From Phycisphaerae bacterium (GTDB taxonomy: Bacteria > Planctomycetota > Phycisphaerae > UBA1845 > PWPN01): a DNA stretch of 48,454 nt. Under the pieces are notes generated by a model. That model did no database searches, was not told the origin of the DNA, and saw only the letters and a program-made list of their open reading frames with translations. The translations under genes were made by a program, and so were the position numbers. The stretch lies in contig DAOOIV010000031.1 of the NCBI GenBank assembly GCA_035384605.1, forward strand, positions 1 through 48,454, given 5' to 3'. Below, piece after piece: positions 1-8,746 of the stretch (positions within the stretch are counted from its first letter, which is position 1; every line of letters starts with the position of its first letter).

Positions 1-64
1 CGGAAAGGATTCCGGGCCGAGCGGGCGAGAGTGCGGCACGGAAAGGATTCCGGGCTGAGCGGAT
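1..64. repeat. Tandem pair of ~25-bp direct repeats
   Basis: Two near-identical 25-base units starting with cggaaaggattccgggc occupy positions 1-25 and 40-64, a period of 39 bases, with one or two mismatches. The array may continue to the left of the window. No coding potential is apparent, and the function is unknown. Confidence 0.7.
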
Positions 65-77
65 TCATTTGGAGGCG

Positions 78-103
78 CATGCCCACGCAAAGCCGTGGGC
101 ATG
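78..103. repeat. 10-bp perfect palindromic hairpin
   Basis: CATGCCCACG (78-87) and CGTGGGCATG (94-103) form a perfect 10-bp stem around a 6-base loop. There is no T run on either side, so it looks like a REP-type intergenic palindrome rather than a terminator. Confidence 0.65.
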
Positions 104-110
104 GCACCCG

Positions 111-265
111 GCGCACTGCGATCCAGAAACATGCGCGCAAAACGCACACCAGTTGCGACGGAAGGGACTAAGGCGGACTGCCTTTTTGCGGGCCACAGCC
201 CAAACGTTCTGCGATCCAGAAACATGCGCGTAAGCCGGACAGATATCCGGCCGTAAGGTTCTGAG
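111..265 (+). repeat. Dispersed ~95-bp repeat, family A, two units in tandem
   Basis: Unit 1 (111-168) and unit 2 (168-265) share the core gcgatccagaaacatgcgcg and the boundary ctaaggcgga. Related copies lie at 16161-16257, 28677-28766 and 31891-31990. Unit 2 contains the internal palindrome GCCGGA-N6-TCCGGC. The stretch from 1 to about 451 shows no convincing gene and is filled mainly by this and the other repeats. Confidence 0.75.
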
Positions 266-451
266 AAGTGTTCGTCAAGGGCCTTGCATGGCGTTGACCG
301 CGTCACCTGTGGCGGTCGACGTCTCATTCCTCTGCTGCGGCGGCGTTGGTTGTGCTTTGGTTTGTTGACGCCTTCGGGGGTAGAATGACCGGGTGGGGCC
401 GTGAGCGGAGGTCCCTGGTTTGGGGGATTGGCTCGGGGAGGTTGTGTCGTC

Positions 452-1639
452 ATGAGGCGGTTTTTGATTGCAGGCAGCTTGATCGTTGTCCTTTTGGGGT
501 CGGTGGCGATTGTGCGGGCGGATACGACCTCGCCGGGCAGTCAGCCTGCGGGGCAGGTGGTTTCCAAGGAGGCGTTGCGGCAGAAGGCCATGCCGGCCAT
601 TGACCGGGCCATCAGGTACCAGTTGAGCAAACAGACGGAGAGCGGGGGCTGGGAGATCGTGCCGGGCGTGGCGGATCCGGCGGTGACCGCAATGGTGGCC
701 CAGTGCCTGATCCAGCATCCGGATTACGGGCCGAAGCACCCGGTGGTCGAGAAAGCGATGGGATTTGTGCTTTCTTTCCAGCAACCGGACGGGGGAATCT
801 ACAGCACGCAGATCGGCTATCGCAATTACACCACCAGCGTGGTGCTGATGGCGTTGTCTTCGATGAAGAGTCCGGCCGTGAGCGATTACATAGCGGGGGC
901 CAGGAAGTATCTCAAAGACAATCAGTGGACCGAGGGGAAGTGCGATACTGAGGGCAGGCCGATCACGCCGGATCATCCCTGGTACGGTGGGGCGGGCTAC
1001 GGCCAGAGCCGGCGTCCGGACCTGTCGAACACTCAGATGATGCTTGAGGCCCTGCACCAGAGCGGCTTGCCGCCGACGGACCCAGCGTATCAGAAGGCCA
1101 TCCAGTTCGTGCTCCGCTGCCAGATGTCCGAGCGGAGCAACGATCAGCCCTTTGCCAAGGGAGCTGACGACGGGGGCTTTATATACACTCCGGCCAACGG
1201 TGGGGAAAGCAAGGCGGGTACGATCATGGTCAAAGGCCGGCCGCGGCTGCGATCCTACGGATCAATGACCTACGCGGGATTCAAGAGCATGCTCTATGCG
1301 AACGTTGATCGCGACGACCCGAGGGTAAAGGCCGCCTGGGATTGGATCCGGCGCAATTACACCCTGACGAGCAATCCCAATATGCCGGGGGAGAAGTCGA
1401 AGGAGGGACTATTCTATTTCTACCATGTTTTTGCCAAGGCGCTTGAGGCGTGGGGCGAGCCGGTGCTGATTGATTCCGCCAACGTGGCTCACGACTGGCG
1501 AGCCGACCTAGTCGACCAGTTGGTCGGCGCGCAGAGGCCCGATGGGAGTTGGGTCAACGAGGCCGACCGCTGGCACGAAGACAATCCGTCGTTGGTGACG
1601 GCGTATGCGGTTTTGGCGATGCAGACGGTGATCCGATAG
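452..1639 (+). CDS. Secreted prenyltransferase/squalene-oxidase repeat protein
   Basis: A 395-residue protein with an N-terminal signal peptide (MRRFLIAGSLIVVLLGSVA, then cleavage near VRA). The ATG at 452 is chosen because it begins directly at the signal peptide; the frame is open 17 codons further up. The mature part has alpha/alpha-toroid repeats like those of squalene cyclases and prenyltransferase beta subunits: a DGGIYSTQ-type motif near residue 110, an LRSYGSMTYAGFKSML motif near 270, and RPDGSWVNEADRW near 360. Cyclase catalytic motifs such as DXDD are not seen, so an enzymatic terpene-cyclase role is not supported. Secreted proteins of this fold are common in Planctomycetota and their role is unknown. 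It is convergent with the esterase-like gene that follows. Confidence 0.85.
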   Translation: MRRFLIAGSLIVVLLGSVAIVRADTTSPGSQPAGQVVSKEALRQKAMPAIDRAIRYQLSKQTESGGWEIVPGVADPAVTAMVAQCLIQHPDYGPKHPVVEKAMGFVLSFQQPDGGIYSTQIGYRNYTTSVVLMALSSMKSPAVSDYIAGARKYLKDNQWTEGKCDTEGRPITPDHPWYGGAGYGQSRRPDLSNTQMMLEALHQSGLPPTDPAYQKAIQFVLRCQMSERSNDQPFAKGADDGGFIYTPANGGESKAGTIMVKGRPRLRSYGSMTYAGFKSMLYANVDRDDPRVKAAWDWIRRNYTLTSNPNMPGEKSKEGLFYFYHVFAKALEAWGEPVLIDSANVAHDWRADLVDQLVGAQRPDGSWVNEADRWHEDNPSLVTAYAVLAMQTVIR

Positions 1640-1673
1640 AGCCCTCTTAGCTCCTGGCACTTCTTGGCAATTC

Positions 1674-1770
1674 ATCATCGAGGCCCCATCCATGCGCTGC
1701 GGCAAACGGGTGGGCCACCCGCCCACACACGGCAGGTCTTCGTGGCCGCAGGCGGCTTCGACCTGCCCTA
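1674..1770. repeat. REP-like palindromic repeats (families B and C) in a convergent gap
   Basis: The left part (1674-1728) carries the family B sequence ATCGAGGCCCCATCCAT...GGGTGGGCCACCCG, found again inverted at 42528-42580. The right part contains GGCAGGTC...GACCTGCC with an inner GCCGC/GGC pairing, followed by CCTACCT. It resembles the palindrome at 8585-8630 (family C). The position between two convergent stop codons suggests these hairpins may also help end transcription from both sides. Confidence 0.6.
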
Positions 1771-1781
1771 CCTGCTGATTC

Positions 1782-2969
1782 TCAACCCGTCTTGCTGAGC
1801 TGCGCGAAGGCGTTTCGGATGAAGGGCCATGCGCCGTCGCTGTAGTATCGATGGGGGCCGTCGCCGACGTAGAGGCTGCAGTGATCCTCGGCTTGGGCCA
1901 CGCGATAGATATTTCTGAGGCGATGAAAGGCCTCGTGGACCGCGGCGATGGGGAAGATGGCGTCATCCTTGCCGGCGATGGCTCTGAACCACCGGGGCGC
2001 TATCAGACCGGCGACGTCGTACATTTCGCCTTCGCGCAGGAGTCCGGGCACGTAGTTGCACTCGCAGTGGTGAATCGAGCCGATGGAGGCCTCGAAGGTG
2101 CAGAAGTAACAACTGGGGACCGCGACGCTGATCCGTTGGTCACAGGCGGGTGCGAAAAGGCTCGTCGTGCCGCCGCCGCTGTTACCGGTGATGGCGATTC
2201 GGCGGGAGTCGATCTCGAACCGCCGCGTCGCCCAATCGATGATCCGTGAGATATCCCACACGCGATAGCCGATCATGGTCCGGCCGAAGAGGATGGCGTG
2301 CATCAGGCCGGTCCGGCAGGAGTGGACCTTGCGACTCTTGCGGTCCTCGGGGCGCATGGTCTCGCCGAAGCCCCGCGCGGTCGGATGGATGCAGAGATAC
2401 CCCTCGCGCACGGCCTGAACGGCGATGTCCCGCTGACCTTCGGCAATGGATTTGCGGTCGGCGTCGCCGTCGGCAACACCCAGGTAGATCTCCGGCACGT
2501 TGTGGCCGTGGGGTGTCAGGACCAGAGGGTGCGGTCCGGCGGCGGGCTTTTCCGGAATCAGCACCCAGATGGGCAGCGGGACGCCGGGCTCGGTCCACAG
2601 GTACCATTTTTCCTGGGTATAGCCGTCCTTTGCGACGCGCTCGACTTGTTCGGCGCGGTGTTCGAAGGGCACTTCGCGTTCCATGGCGGCGATGCCGAGG
2701 AGTTCGCGGAGTCGTTGTCTGAACGAAGACTGCCATTGGCGAAACTCGTCGAGCGTGTGGGCTCGAAATGCGTGTCGGCGGGGGGTGTTTTTAAAGAGAT
2801 CGCTGGTGTGCTGTTGGTCGTCGTAAACCGGACCTGCGGCGGGGCCGGTTGCGGGCGGTGTCTGGGCGGTTTGAGCCGCCTGAGAGAGTCGGACTGCTAC
2901 TTGCGTAAACCCGCTCGCGGCCAGGGTCGTCTCAATGAATCTGCGTCGGCTGTATGTATCTTGTGGCAT
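1782..2969 (-). CDS. Tat-exported alpha/beta hydrolase (acetylxylan-esterase-like)
   Basis: A 395-residue protein. The ATG at 2969 is preceded by the ribosome-binding site GGAG (ccgaaaggagccgatc) and begins directly with a twin-arginine signal, YSRRRFIETTLAASGF; the frame is open further up but without support. The body is an alpha/beta hydrolase of the acetylxylan esterase / abhydrolase_7 type common in Planctomycetota. The nucleophile elbow is GNSGGG near residue 267. An acidic residue in DDAIFP and a histidine in EDHCSLYVGDGPHRYY near the C terminus are plausible partners. A role in deacetylating or de-esterifying polysaccharide outside the cytoplasm is inferred from the family; the substrate cannot be read from the sequence. 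Confidence 0.8.
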   Translation of the reverse strand: MPQDTYSRRRFIETTLAASGFTQVAVRLSQAAQTAQTPPATGPAAGPVYDDQQHTSDLFKNTPRRHAFRAHTLDEFRQWQSSFRQRLRELLGIAAMEREVPFEHRAEQVERVAKDGYTQEKWYLWTEPGVPLPIWVLIPEKPAAGPHPLVLTPHGHNVPEIYLGVADGDADRKSIAEGQRDIAVQAVREGYLCIHPTARGFGETMRPEDRKSRKVHSCRTGLMHAILFGRTMIGYRVWDISRIIDWATRRFEIDSRRIAITGNSGGGTTSLFAPACDQRISVAVPSCYFCTFEASIGSIHHCECNYVPGLLREGEMYDVAGLIAPRWFRAIAGKDDAIFPIAAVHEAFHRLRNIYRVAQAEDHCSLYVGDGPHRYYSDGAWPFIRNAFAQLSKTG

Positions 2970-3088
2970 GATCGGCTCCTTTCGGAGAATGGAAGCAAAC
3001 TCCCTGCCGACTGTGACTGCGGACGACTCCGTCCCCACTTGCCGACGCGATCAGGCGCACGCTGCATCGGCAGAACACGGCCCCTCGT

Positions 3089-4381
3089 CTACGCCAGGGG
3101 ATTGATGACCAACCCCGTGGCCAACTTGGGATAGAAGAACGTGCTTTTCTGAGGCATCAGGTCGCCGGCGTGGCTGACGGCTCGCAGTTCATGCATGGTG
3201 CAGGCCTTGGTAATGAAGGCGATCCCGCCGGTCTGGCGTGCGTCTTCGATAGCAGCCTGTGTCACCTTAAAGTAACGGACCGTCGGCTCGGAGCCACCCA
3301 TGGCCCGGCCGGTGATCAGTTCCTCAATCAAATAGCGATGCAGGTAAGCCAGATCCAGTCTGTGCCAAGCCTCGCTCCGATCGGGCGCCAACTGCGCCAG
3401 GACATCACGATGTAAGAATGTTCCGCTGAAAACCCGCTCGCCGCGGGGGACATAGAGGACCACATCGCAGGGGGAATCGGGCTTGAGCAGGGTCTCGGCG
3501 TCGGTTGGAGGTACTGCAACCTCCTGGAGCGCCAGGCCGGTCCGCAGCACATCGAGGATGTCATCGACCGTCAGGTAGCCGAAGCCGCTGACGGTGCGAT
3601 GAGTTGGAAGGATGATGCAACCGGGATCCTCCATGGCGCAAAGTCCGACAAGAACGAAGCGGGCGGGATGGTCGTTGGGCAGCTCGCCCTCTTCCTCGAT
3701 GAGGGTGTCGCGATAGTTCAGGGCGGTGCCGTAACGGTGATGGCCATCGGCGATGTAGACTGCCCGGCCGGAGAATGCCTTGCAGACCGCGTCGATCGCT
3801 GCGGGGTCTTGCAGCATCCAAAGGCGATTGTCGACTCCCTGCATGTCGGCGGTCATGTCCGGGGGACGGCTGCCGGGGTCCAGCAGTTTGCTGATGACGT
3901 TTTCCGGGTCGCTGTAGAGGCCGAAGACCGGCGACAACTGGCATTGGGTCGCCCGCATAAGCTTGAAGCGGTCCTCCTTGGGGCCGCCGAAGGTCTGTTC
4001 GTGCGGGAAGACGGTGCCTTTACCGAAGGCTTCGATGCGCATTCGGGCGAAGAACTTCTTGCGCGTGTAGGCGCGTCCGGCGTATTCGTATGCCTGATGG
4101 TAGATGTAAAGCGCGGGTTGGTCGTCCCGGACGAGCGTGCCGTCACTCTTCCAGCGGTTGAGCAGGTCGGCCGCCTGGGCGTACACGGCGTCGGGACCGG
4201 CCTTACTGGGCGGCACGTAGGGCAGGTCGACGGCGACGATGTTCTTGTCGGACCGGGCGAGCAACTCAGCTTTGTCTTCGGCCTCGAGCACGTCATACGG
4301 AGGGGCGACGAGTTTCGAGACATCGGTGGAAAAGCGCTTGGTGTCGTAACGCAGGGCGCGAAACGGGGCGATCTCCGGCAC
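3089..4381 (-). CDS. DUF1015 family protein
   Basis: A 430-residue protein starting with GTG at 4381. AGGA lies 9 bases upstream (aaaggatgaacccGTG). The N terminus MPEIAPFRALRYD and the following LVAPPYDVL are signatures of DUF1015, a widespread cytoplasmic family with no settled function. Other conserved blocks include RKKFFARMRIE near 105, FPHEQTFGGPKEDR near 125, YIADGHHRYGTALNY near 210 and SFFYPKLATGLVINPL at the C terminus. The ADGHHRY motif looks like a catalytic or metal/phosphate-binding site. No signal peptide or membrane segment is seen. The gap upstream of its start (4382-4568) holds a direct repeat of ggaagcccgtggctt (about 4434-4451 and 4459-4475). Confidence 0.85.
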   Translation of the reverse strand: MPEIAPFRALRYDTKRFSTDVSKLVAPPYDVLEAEDKAELLARSDKNIVAVDLPYVPPSKAGPDAVYAQAADLLNRWKSDGTLVRDDQPALYIYHQAYEYAGRAYTRKKFFARMRIEAFGKGTVFPHEQTFGGPKEDRFKLMRATQCQLSPVFGLYSDPENVISKLLDPGSRPPDMTADMQGVDNRLWMLQDPAAIDAVCKAFSGRAVYIADGHHRYGTALNYRDTLIEEEGELPNDHPARFVLVGLCAMEDPGCIILPTHRTVSGFGYLTVDDILDVLRTGLALQEVAVPPTDAETLLKPDSPCDVVLYVPRGERVFSGTFLHRDVLAQLAPDRSEAWHRLDLAYLHRYLIEELITGRAMGGSEPTVRYFKVTQAAIEDARQTGGIAFITKACTMHELRAVSHAGDLMPQKSTFFYPKLATGLVINPLA

Positions 4382-4568
4382 GGGTTCATCCTTTCGTATG
4401 CCACCTGGGGCATGATTATGAGAAGTCCGATTTCAGGAAGGCCCGTGGCTTGCTTGAACAGGAAGCCCGTGGCTTACCTTGGTCTCATCGGGTCAGGCGG
4501 AAAGCTTATGGGCCGGAGGGTTGTTCATCAAGTCCGGCGCTAAGTACCCGGCCGGGTCCGCGGTTATC

Positions 4569-5282
4569 ATGCTGCGTATGGAGCCAAGCGAGCTGATGAG
4601 CGGGACGCCCGAACGGCAGGCCTTTGATGATGCGCTGATGCGGGCTTGTGGGGCCATTGGCGTGTCGCCGAGCAAGGAGCAGCGTGCGCGGATGTTTGAG
4701 CATTTCCGGCGGGTGATCGAGACGAACCGGCATTTCAACCTGACACGGATCACGTCGCCGGCCGATGCGGCGGCCAAGCATTACGCCGATTCGCTGGTAT
4801 TGCTCGCGACCGCTTGGGTTCAACCCGAGCAGCCGACTCACGTTCTGGATGTGGGCACGGGTGCCGGTTTCCCGGCCGTGCCGTTGGCGATCATGTGTCC
4901 TCGGTGGCAGATTACAGCGGTGGACGGGACAGGTAAGAAGGCCCGTTTTGTCGCAGAGACGGCGACGGTTCTGGGACTGGCCAATTTGCGGGCGATTCAC
5001 AGTCGGGGCGAAGATCTGGCCCGAAAGGGGGGCGGACCATTCGACGTGATCGTGGTTCGCGCGGTGGGCAAGATTGCCGAGGTGCTTCATGGACTGCGAG
5101 CGCTCATCAATCCCGGGACGTCGTTGGTCTTCTACAAAACCGACAAGATGGAGCCTGCTGAGTTATCCGATGGAATTTGCCAGGCCGGGCGGCTGGGCCT
5201 GTTGCCGGCCGAGCCGTTCGGGATCGAGCTACCCTCGCCCGACGGCGTGATGTGCCGGCGGTTGATCAGGTTCGGGCCATGA
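4569..5282 (+). CDS. rsmG: 16S rRNA (guanine-N7)-methyltransferase RsmG
   Basis: Methylates N7 of a guanine in the 530 loop of 16S rRNA (G527 in E. coli numbering). About 237 residues, typical for the family. The class I SAM-binding fold is clear: VLDVGTGAGFPAVPLAI (motif I), then TAVDGTGKKARFV, then FDVIVVRAVGKIAEVL. The N-terminal NRHFNLTRITSPADAAAKHYADSL block is diagnostic for RsmG/GidB. The ATG at 4569 is preferred because homology begins shortly after it; another ATG lies at 4578 and the frame is open upstream to 4479. It is convergent with comF. The usual gidA (mnmG) neighbour is absent. Confidence 0.9.
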   Translation: MLRMEPSELMSGTPERQAFDDALMRACGAIGVSPSKEQRARMFEHFRRVIETNRHFNLTRITSPADAAAKHYADSLVLLATAWVQPEQPTHVLDVGTGAGFPAVPLAIMCPRWQITAVDGTGKKARFVAETATVLGLANLRAIHSRGEDLARKGGGPFDVIVVRAVGKIAEVLHGLRALINPGTSLVFYKTDKMEPAELSDGICQAGRLGLLPAEPFGIELPSPDGVMCRRLIRFGP

Positions 5283-5425
5283 GGCCGTGCTTGCCCTGCG
5301 TCAGCGGGCGGGGCCCTGTACAGTCTCTTGCGGAGTTCGATCCGGTCGGCACGGCTTTGACACCAACGCAGGCAGCGCCGATTTGCGCATCGTGCGTGAG
5401 CGCCGTATTCTTCTCCTGCGTTCCC

Positions 5426-6178
5426 CTACGCGATCGGTTGATCCGCCTCGGTTTTCGCCACCACCGCCGCATAGACAGCCGCCGCGCCGGCCTTCTTGAG
5501 GACGCGGGCGATCTCATTGATGGTAGCTCCGGTTGTGCAGACGTCGTCGATGATACAGAGTCGAGCACCGGCCGGTCGTGCCCGCGGATGAAGCTTGAAC
5601 ACGCCGCGAACGTTTCCAGGTCGCAGCGAGGCGGGCAGATCCATCTGGTTGTATTTCTTTCCGATCACGCGGATGAGGGGAAGGACCGGGATATGCAGTT
5701 CGCGGCCCGTGGCTCGTGCGAGCTGTGCCGCAGGGCGGAAGCGATACCGAAGCCGATTGTACCACGTCGTGGGTACGGGCACGAGGGCATCGATCTCCCG
5801 GTTCCAGCCGCGGCCTTCGATGGCCGACTTGATGAGCCTGGCCAAAGGCCGATCGAGGTGCTGATTACGGCCGAACTTGTACTTGGTCACCATCTGACGG
5901 AGGATTCCATTGTAGGGTCCGACACGAGCCATGCGGTCCACGAACAAGCGGGTATCACGGCAGGCGGCGCAACCGGAAGCATCCAAGAGATAGGGTCCGA
6001 CTGATTGCCCGCAGCGGGAGCAGTAACGATCCGGGGGCGTCACGGACTCCAATAGGGTCATGGCACAGGCGGGGCACCAGACGTCATCCGAGGCCGAGAG
6101 GGTTCGGTTGCAGGCTGGACAAGCCCGCGGCATAAGCAAGTCGAGCAGCGATGCCCAAACTCGTGTGGACGAGGACAT
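5426..6178 (-). CDS. comF: ComF family phosphoribosyltransferase-like protein
   Basis: A 250-residue protein. The ATG at 6178 (MSSSTRVWASLLDLLMPRACPAC) is chosen because the zinc-finger region follows directly; the open frame continues upstream without homology. Two zinc-ribbon modules are visible: CPACN...CPAC, and YCSRCGQ...CAACR. The C-terminal phosphoribosyltransferase domain has the PRPP-loop motif RLCIIDDVCTTGATINE near residue 210. In competent bacteria ComF takes part in DNA uptake on the cytoplasmic side. Here no other competence gene is adjacent, so that role is only inferred. It is divergent from the RlmI-like gene. Confidence 0.85.
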   Translation of the reverse strand: MSSSTRVWASLLDLLMPRACPACNRTLSASDDVWCPACAMTLLESVTPPDRYCSRCGQSVGPYLLDASGCAACRDTRLFVDRMARVGPYNGILRQMVTKYKFGRNQHLDRPLARLIKSAIEGRGWNREIDALVPVPTTWYNRLRYRFRPAAQLARATGRELHIPVLPLIRVIGKKYNQMDLPASLRPGNVRGVFKLHPRARPAGARLCIIDDVCTTGATINEIARVLKKAGAAAVYAAVVAKTEADQPIA

Positions 6179-6333
6179 GGCGGCGGTATTTTCATGCCAT
6201 CGGGGGAATGACGCAAGATGCTGCGGCGTCGCGCAACCAGGCCGGTACGGACTTGCTGGACAATCCGATTGCCGCGTCTGTAGCATCCGGAGGGGTTGTG
6301 TCCTGGCGGGACGCAGGGGCAGTGGAGGTCTTG

Positions 6334-7311
6334 ATGAGCCCGGCGTACAGAAGCGAGATCGAGCGAGCGCTCAGACTGCGACGGCGGTTGCTGGAGGACG
6401 ATTCCCTGGAAGCGGTACGGATCCTCAATGGTGCAGCGGATGGCGTGCCCGGACTGGTCATGGAGAAGCTGGGGCCGGTGCTGATGGCCCAGTTGCACGA
6501 GCAGCGGCTTGCCATGGGCGAGGACGCGGCACGAGCGATCGCCGAGCAATTATGTCGGCGGCTGGGGGCGACGGCTGTGTATCGCAAGTGGTTCGTGCGC
6601 GAGCGGGGGCGTCTTGATCGGAGAATTGCGGCGGCTCACACGAACCCGGAGCCGTGGTTCGGGCAGCGGGCTGCCGATGAGTATGCCGTTTGGGAGCATG
6701 GGCTGCAGTTCCTAGTCCGGCCTTATGACGGCTTTGCCTATGGGTTATTTCTGGACCATCGCGACAACCGGAAGCGGGTGCGCGAGCTTTCAGCGGGTCG
6801 GCGTGTTCTCAATCTGTTCGCGTACACATGCGGCTTTTCGGTGGCTGCGGCCGTCGGAGGGGCGACCCAGGTGGCGAGCGTGGACGCTCACAAGCGATAC
6901 CTCGAGTGGGGCAAGAGAAACTTCGAGATCAACGGGGTGGCTCTTGGGCCTCATCGATTCTTTTGCAGCGACATTTTTGACTTCTATAAGCGGGCCCGCC
7001 GGCAGGGGCTGCGATATGATCTGATCATCCTTGATCCGCCTACATTCTCCCGGCAGCGACAGCCACGCCGTGTGTTCGTGCTCGAAGAGCAGCTTGAAGC
7101 CCTGTGTACGGGGGCGATTGAACTGTTGGAGCGGGACGGCCTGCTGCTGTTAGCCACCAACGATCGCGGGCTCAGCAGACAGCGACTGGAGCAGGCAGTT
7201 CAGAAGGCGGCCGGGAGCCGGAGATGCGAGATTATTGAACGGCCCGGACTTCCGATCGATTTTGCGGGCGATCCGGACTACTCGAAGACGATCATTGGCC
7301 GGGTGGGTTAG
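6334..7311 (+). CDS. RlmI-like class I SAM-dependent RNA methyltransferase
   Basis: A 325-residue protein of the RlmI/RlmK family (23S rRNA cytosine-C5 methyltransferases). The start at 6334 has the best ribosome-binding site (gtggaggtcttgATG), and family homology (SEIERALRLRRRLLEDDSLEAVRILNGAADGVPGL) begins right after it. An ATG at 6208 and the open frame to 6151 are alternatives. SAM-fold motifs are VLNLFAYTCGFSVAAAVGGA and VASVDAHKRYLEWGKRNFE, then LIILDPPTFSR, which carries the DPP substrate-binding motif. The PUA domain of E. coli RlmI is not evident. The stop interlocks with that of the convergent DUF362 gene in the shared sequence TTAG (7308-7311). The target base is not certain. Confidence 0.8.
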   Translation: MSPAYRSEIERALRLRRRLLEDDSLEAVRILNGAADGVPGLVMEKLGPVLMAQLHEQRLAMGEDAARAIAEQLCRRLGATAVYRKWFVRERGRLDRRIAAAHTNPEPWFGQRAADEYAVWEHGLQFLVRPYDGFAYGLFLDHRDNRKRVRELSAGRRVLNLFAYTCGFSVAAAVGGATQVASVDAHKRYLEWGKRNFEINGVALGPHRFFCSDIFDFYKRARRQGLRYDLIILDPPTFSRQRQPRRVFVLEEQLEALCTGAIELLERDGLLLLATNDRGLSRQRLEQAVQKAAGSRRCEIIERPGLPIDFAGDPDYSKTIIGRVG

Positions 7312-8363
7312 GAGCGGGTCATCCACTTGTACTGCTCTTCGACGCGGTCGTGAGGGCGATAGTGCCGGACATGGTCGGTCACTTTTTCGCCGAGGATCTC
7401 TATGCGCGACAGATCGCCCTCGCCGAGACCAGCCTTGGCGGCGAATGAGAGATAGCCGACTTTGTTAAAGTCGAACCCCATCAGTTCGGTAGCGACGCGG
7501 TCGGCCGCCAACCAGTCAGTGCTGACGACGGCCACTTTATGATCGACGGGCGTGCCGCCGACCGGGCCGTTGTGTTCCATGCCCTGGAAGCCGTCGAGGA
7601 CCGACAGGTCGGGGTGCAAGCGCCGGGCAAGTTGGAAGAGGTTAAGGTTGATGGCTTCGTTGGCCGGCCCGCCGTGGATAATCATCTTGTCGTTCGAACC
7701 GCTGTCGGGCACACCCCACCGAAAGGTCTTGTCTTTCTTGGCGGCCCCGACGACGACGTTTTTGAGTGACAAGGTGACGACGGCCCGGTCATGGGTCTTG
7801 AGGATTGCCGCCGAGACGATGTAGGTCTCGGGATTCAGAAGCAGATCGGACATGCGGACGGCCTGGGGATGAAAACGATGATCGGACACGTAGACGATCG
7901 TCGAAGGCTCATCGTCGAAGTCCAGGAAGCGGACCTTGTGCTTGCGTGCCAGCCGGTCGTAGCCGTAGTTCGAGAAGCCTTCATGCGAGGATCCCGAGGC
8001 GGAGGAGTCAGCGATGATGAACTCATCCTTGTGAAAAGCGGAGAGGAAATCGAGAACGGCCTCGAGACAGTCCGCGTGGGTTGCGGCCAGTTGTCTACCG
8101 GTCGATACGATGTTTGGTTTGAGCAGGACGCGCTTCTTGCGGGCGAGCGTCTCGCGGATCTGGGGCTCCATCAGCCTGAGGGCACGGTGGATGTTGTCGC
8201 CTCGGCTTTCGCCCGTTGTCAGGGCGACGCGGCTTGTTTGGGTCGGGCGAGACTGTGCTGAGAGGGGGCGCGGCAGGAAGCCGAGGGCCATGCCGCCAAG
8301 CGCGGCGCGGCCCACCTGGCGAAGGAATTGGCGACGGCTGTCGTGATGTGAATGGATCATCAT
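7308..8363 (-). CDS. Tat-exported DUF362 domain protein
   Basis: A 351-residue protein starting at a double ATG (8363 and 8360) with GGAGAG upstream. The twin-arginine signal DSRRQFLRQVGRAALGGMALGF is followed by a processing region near LSAQS. The body matches DUF362: KKRVLLKPNIVS near residue 95, ILKTHDRAVVTLSLKNVVVGAAKKDKTFRWG near 210, and NEAINLNLFQLARRLHPDLSVLDGFQGMEHNGPVGGTPVDHKV near 250. DUF362 proteins often accompany iron-sulfur or redox proteins, but no ferredoxin cysteine pattern is visible here. The function is unknown. The 8364-8746 gap holds the palindromic repeat at 8585-8630 and no recognisable gene. Confidence 0.85.
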   Translation of the reverse strand: MMIHSHHDSRRQFLRQVGRAALGGMALGFLPRPLSAQSRPTQTSRVALTTGESRGDNIHRALRLMEPQIRETLARKKRVLLKPNIVSTGRQLAATHADCLEAVLDFLSAFHKDEFIIADSSASGSSHEGFSNYGYDRLARKHKVRFLDFDDEPSTIVYVSDHRFHPQAVRMSDLLLNPETYIVSAAILKTHDRAVVTLSLKNVVVGAAKKDKTFRWGVPDSGSNDKMIIHGGPANEAINLNLFQLARRLHPDLSVLDGFQGMEHNGPVGGTPVDHKVAVVSTDWLAADRVATELMGFDFNKVGYLSFAAKAGLGEGDLSRIEILGEKVTDHVRHYRPHDRVEEQYKWMTRS

Positions 8364-8584
8364 AGCGAGGCTCTCCGGCCGGTGAGGAACAGAGTCAACG
8401 TTTGCGACTTGTTCATGTAATCTCGTGCGGGGCGTGCTGTCAAGGACGGTTGTCGCGGCATGGCGAGGCGGTGATTCGGGTGTGCATCGCTGCAACGGTG
8501 GCACACGCGTTGACGGTGCCGCACGGAGGGCAGCATCGAGGTCGGCACAGCGGTAGAGACTGGCCGCGTTCCACATCCAGGACC

Positions 8585-8630
8585 GGCAGGTCTCCGCCAC
8601 CTTTGGTGGCTCCGACCATGCCCTACCTTT
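8585..8630. repeat. REP-like palindrome, family C
   Basis: GGCAGGTC-N3-GCCACC-ttt-GGTGGC-N3-GACC-a-TGCC folds as one long nested hairpin and is followed by CTACCT. The arrangement and flanking CCCTACCT match the palindrome near 1733-1770. It lies in the intergenic space upstream of both divergent neighbours and lacks a T run. Confidence 0.6.
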
Positions 8631-8746
8631 CATCCATTCGTAGGCCCTTCCGCAAGACGCGGGCGTTTACTTGTCGGTGCGGTGTGGTATGCTTGAAGAT
8701 GGTGGGCGGCGATCCCTGCCGGGCCCGGCAATGAGGGCATCTGTTC

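Noticed and set aside
275..1057. Long minus-strand open frame opposite the squalene-cyclase-like gene
   Set aside because: Arg/His/Pro-rich composition typical of an antisense shadow in GC-rich DNA; no ribosome-binding site and no family motif.
5327..5350. GTTCGATCC as a tRNA T-loop
   Set aside because: No acceptor or anticodon stem can be built around it.
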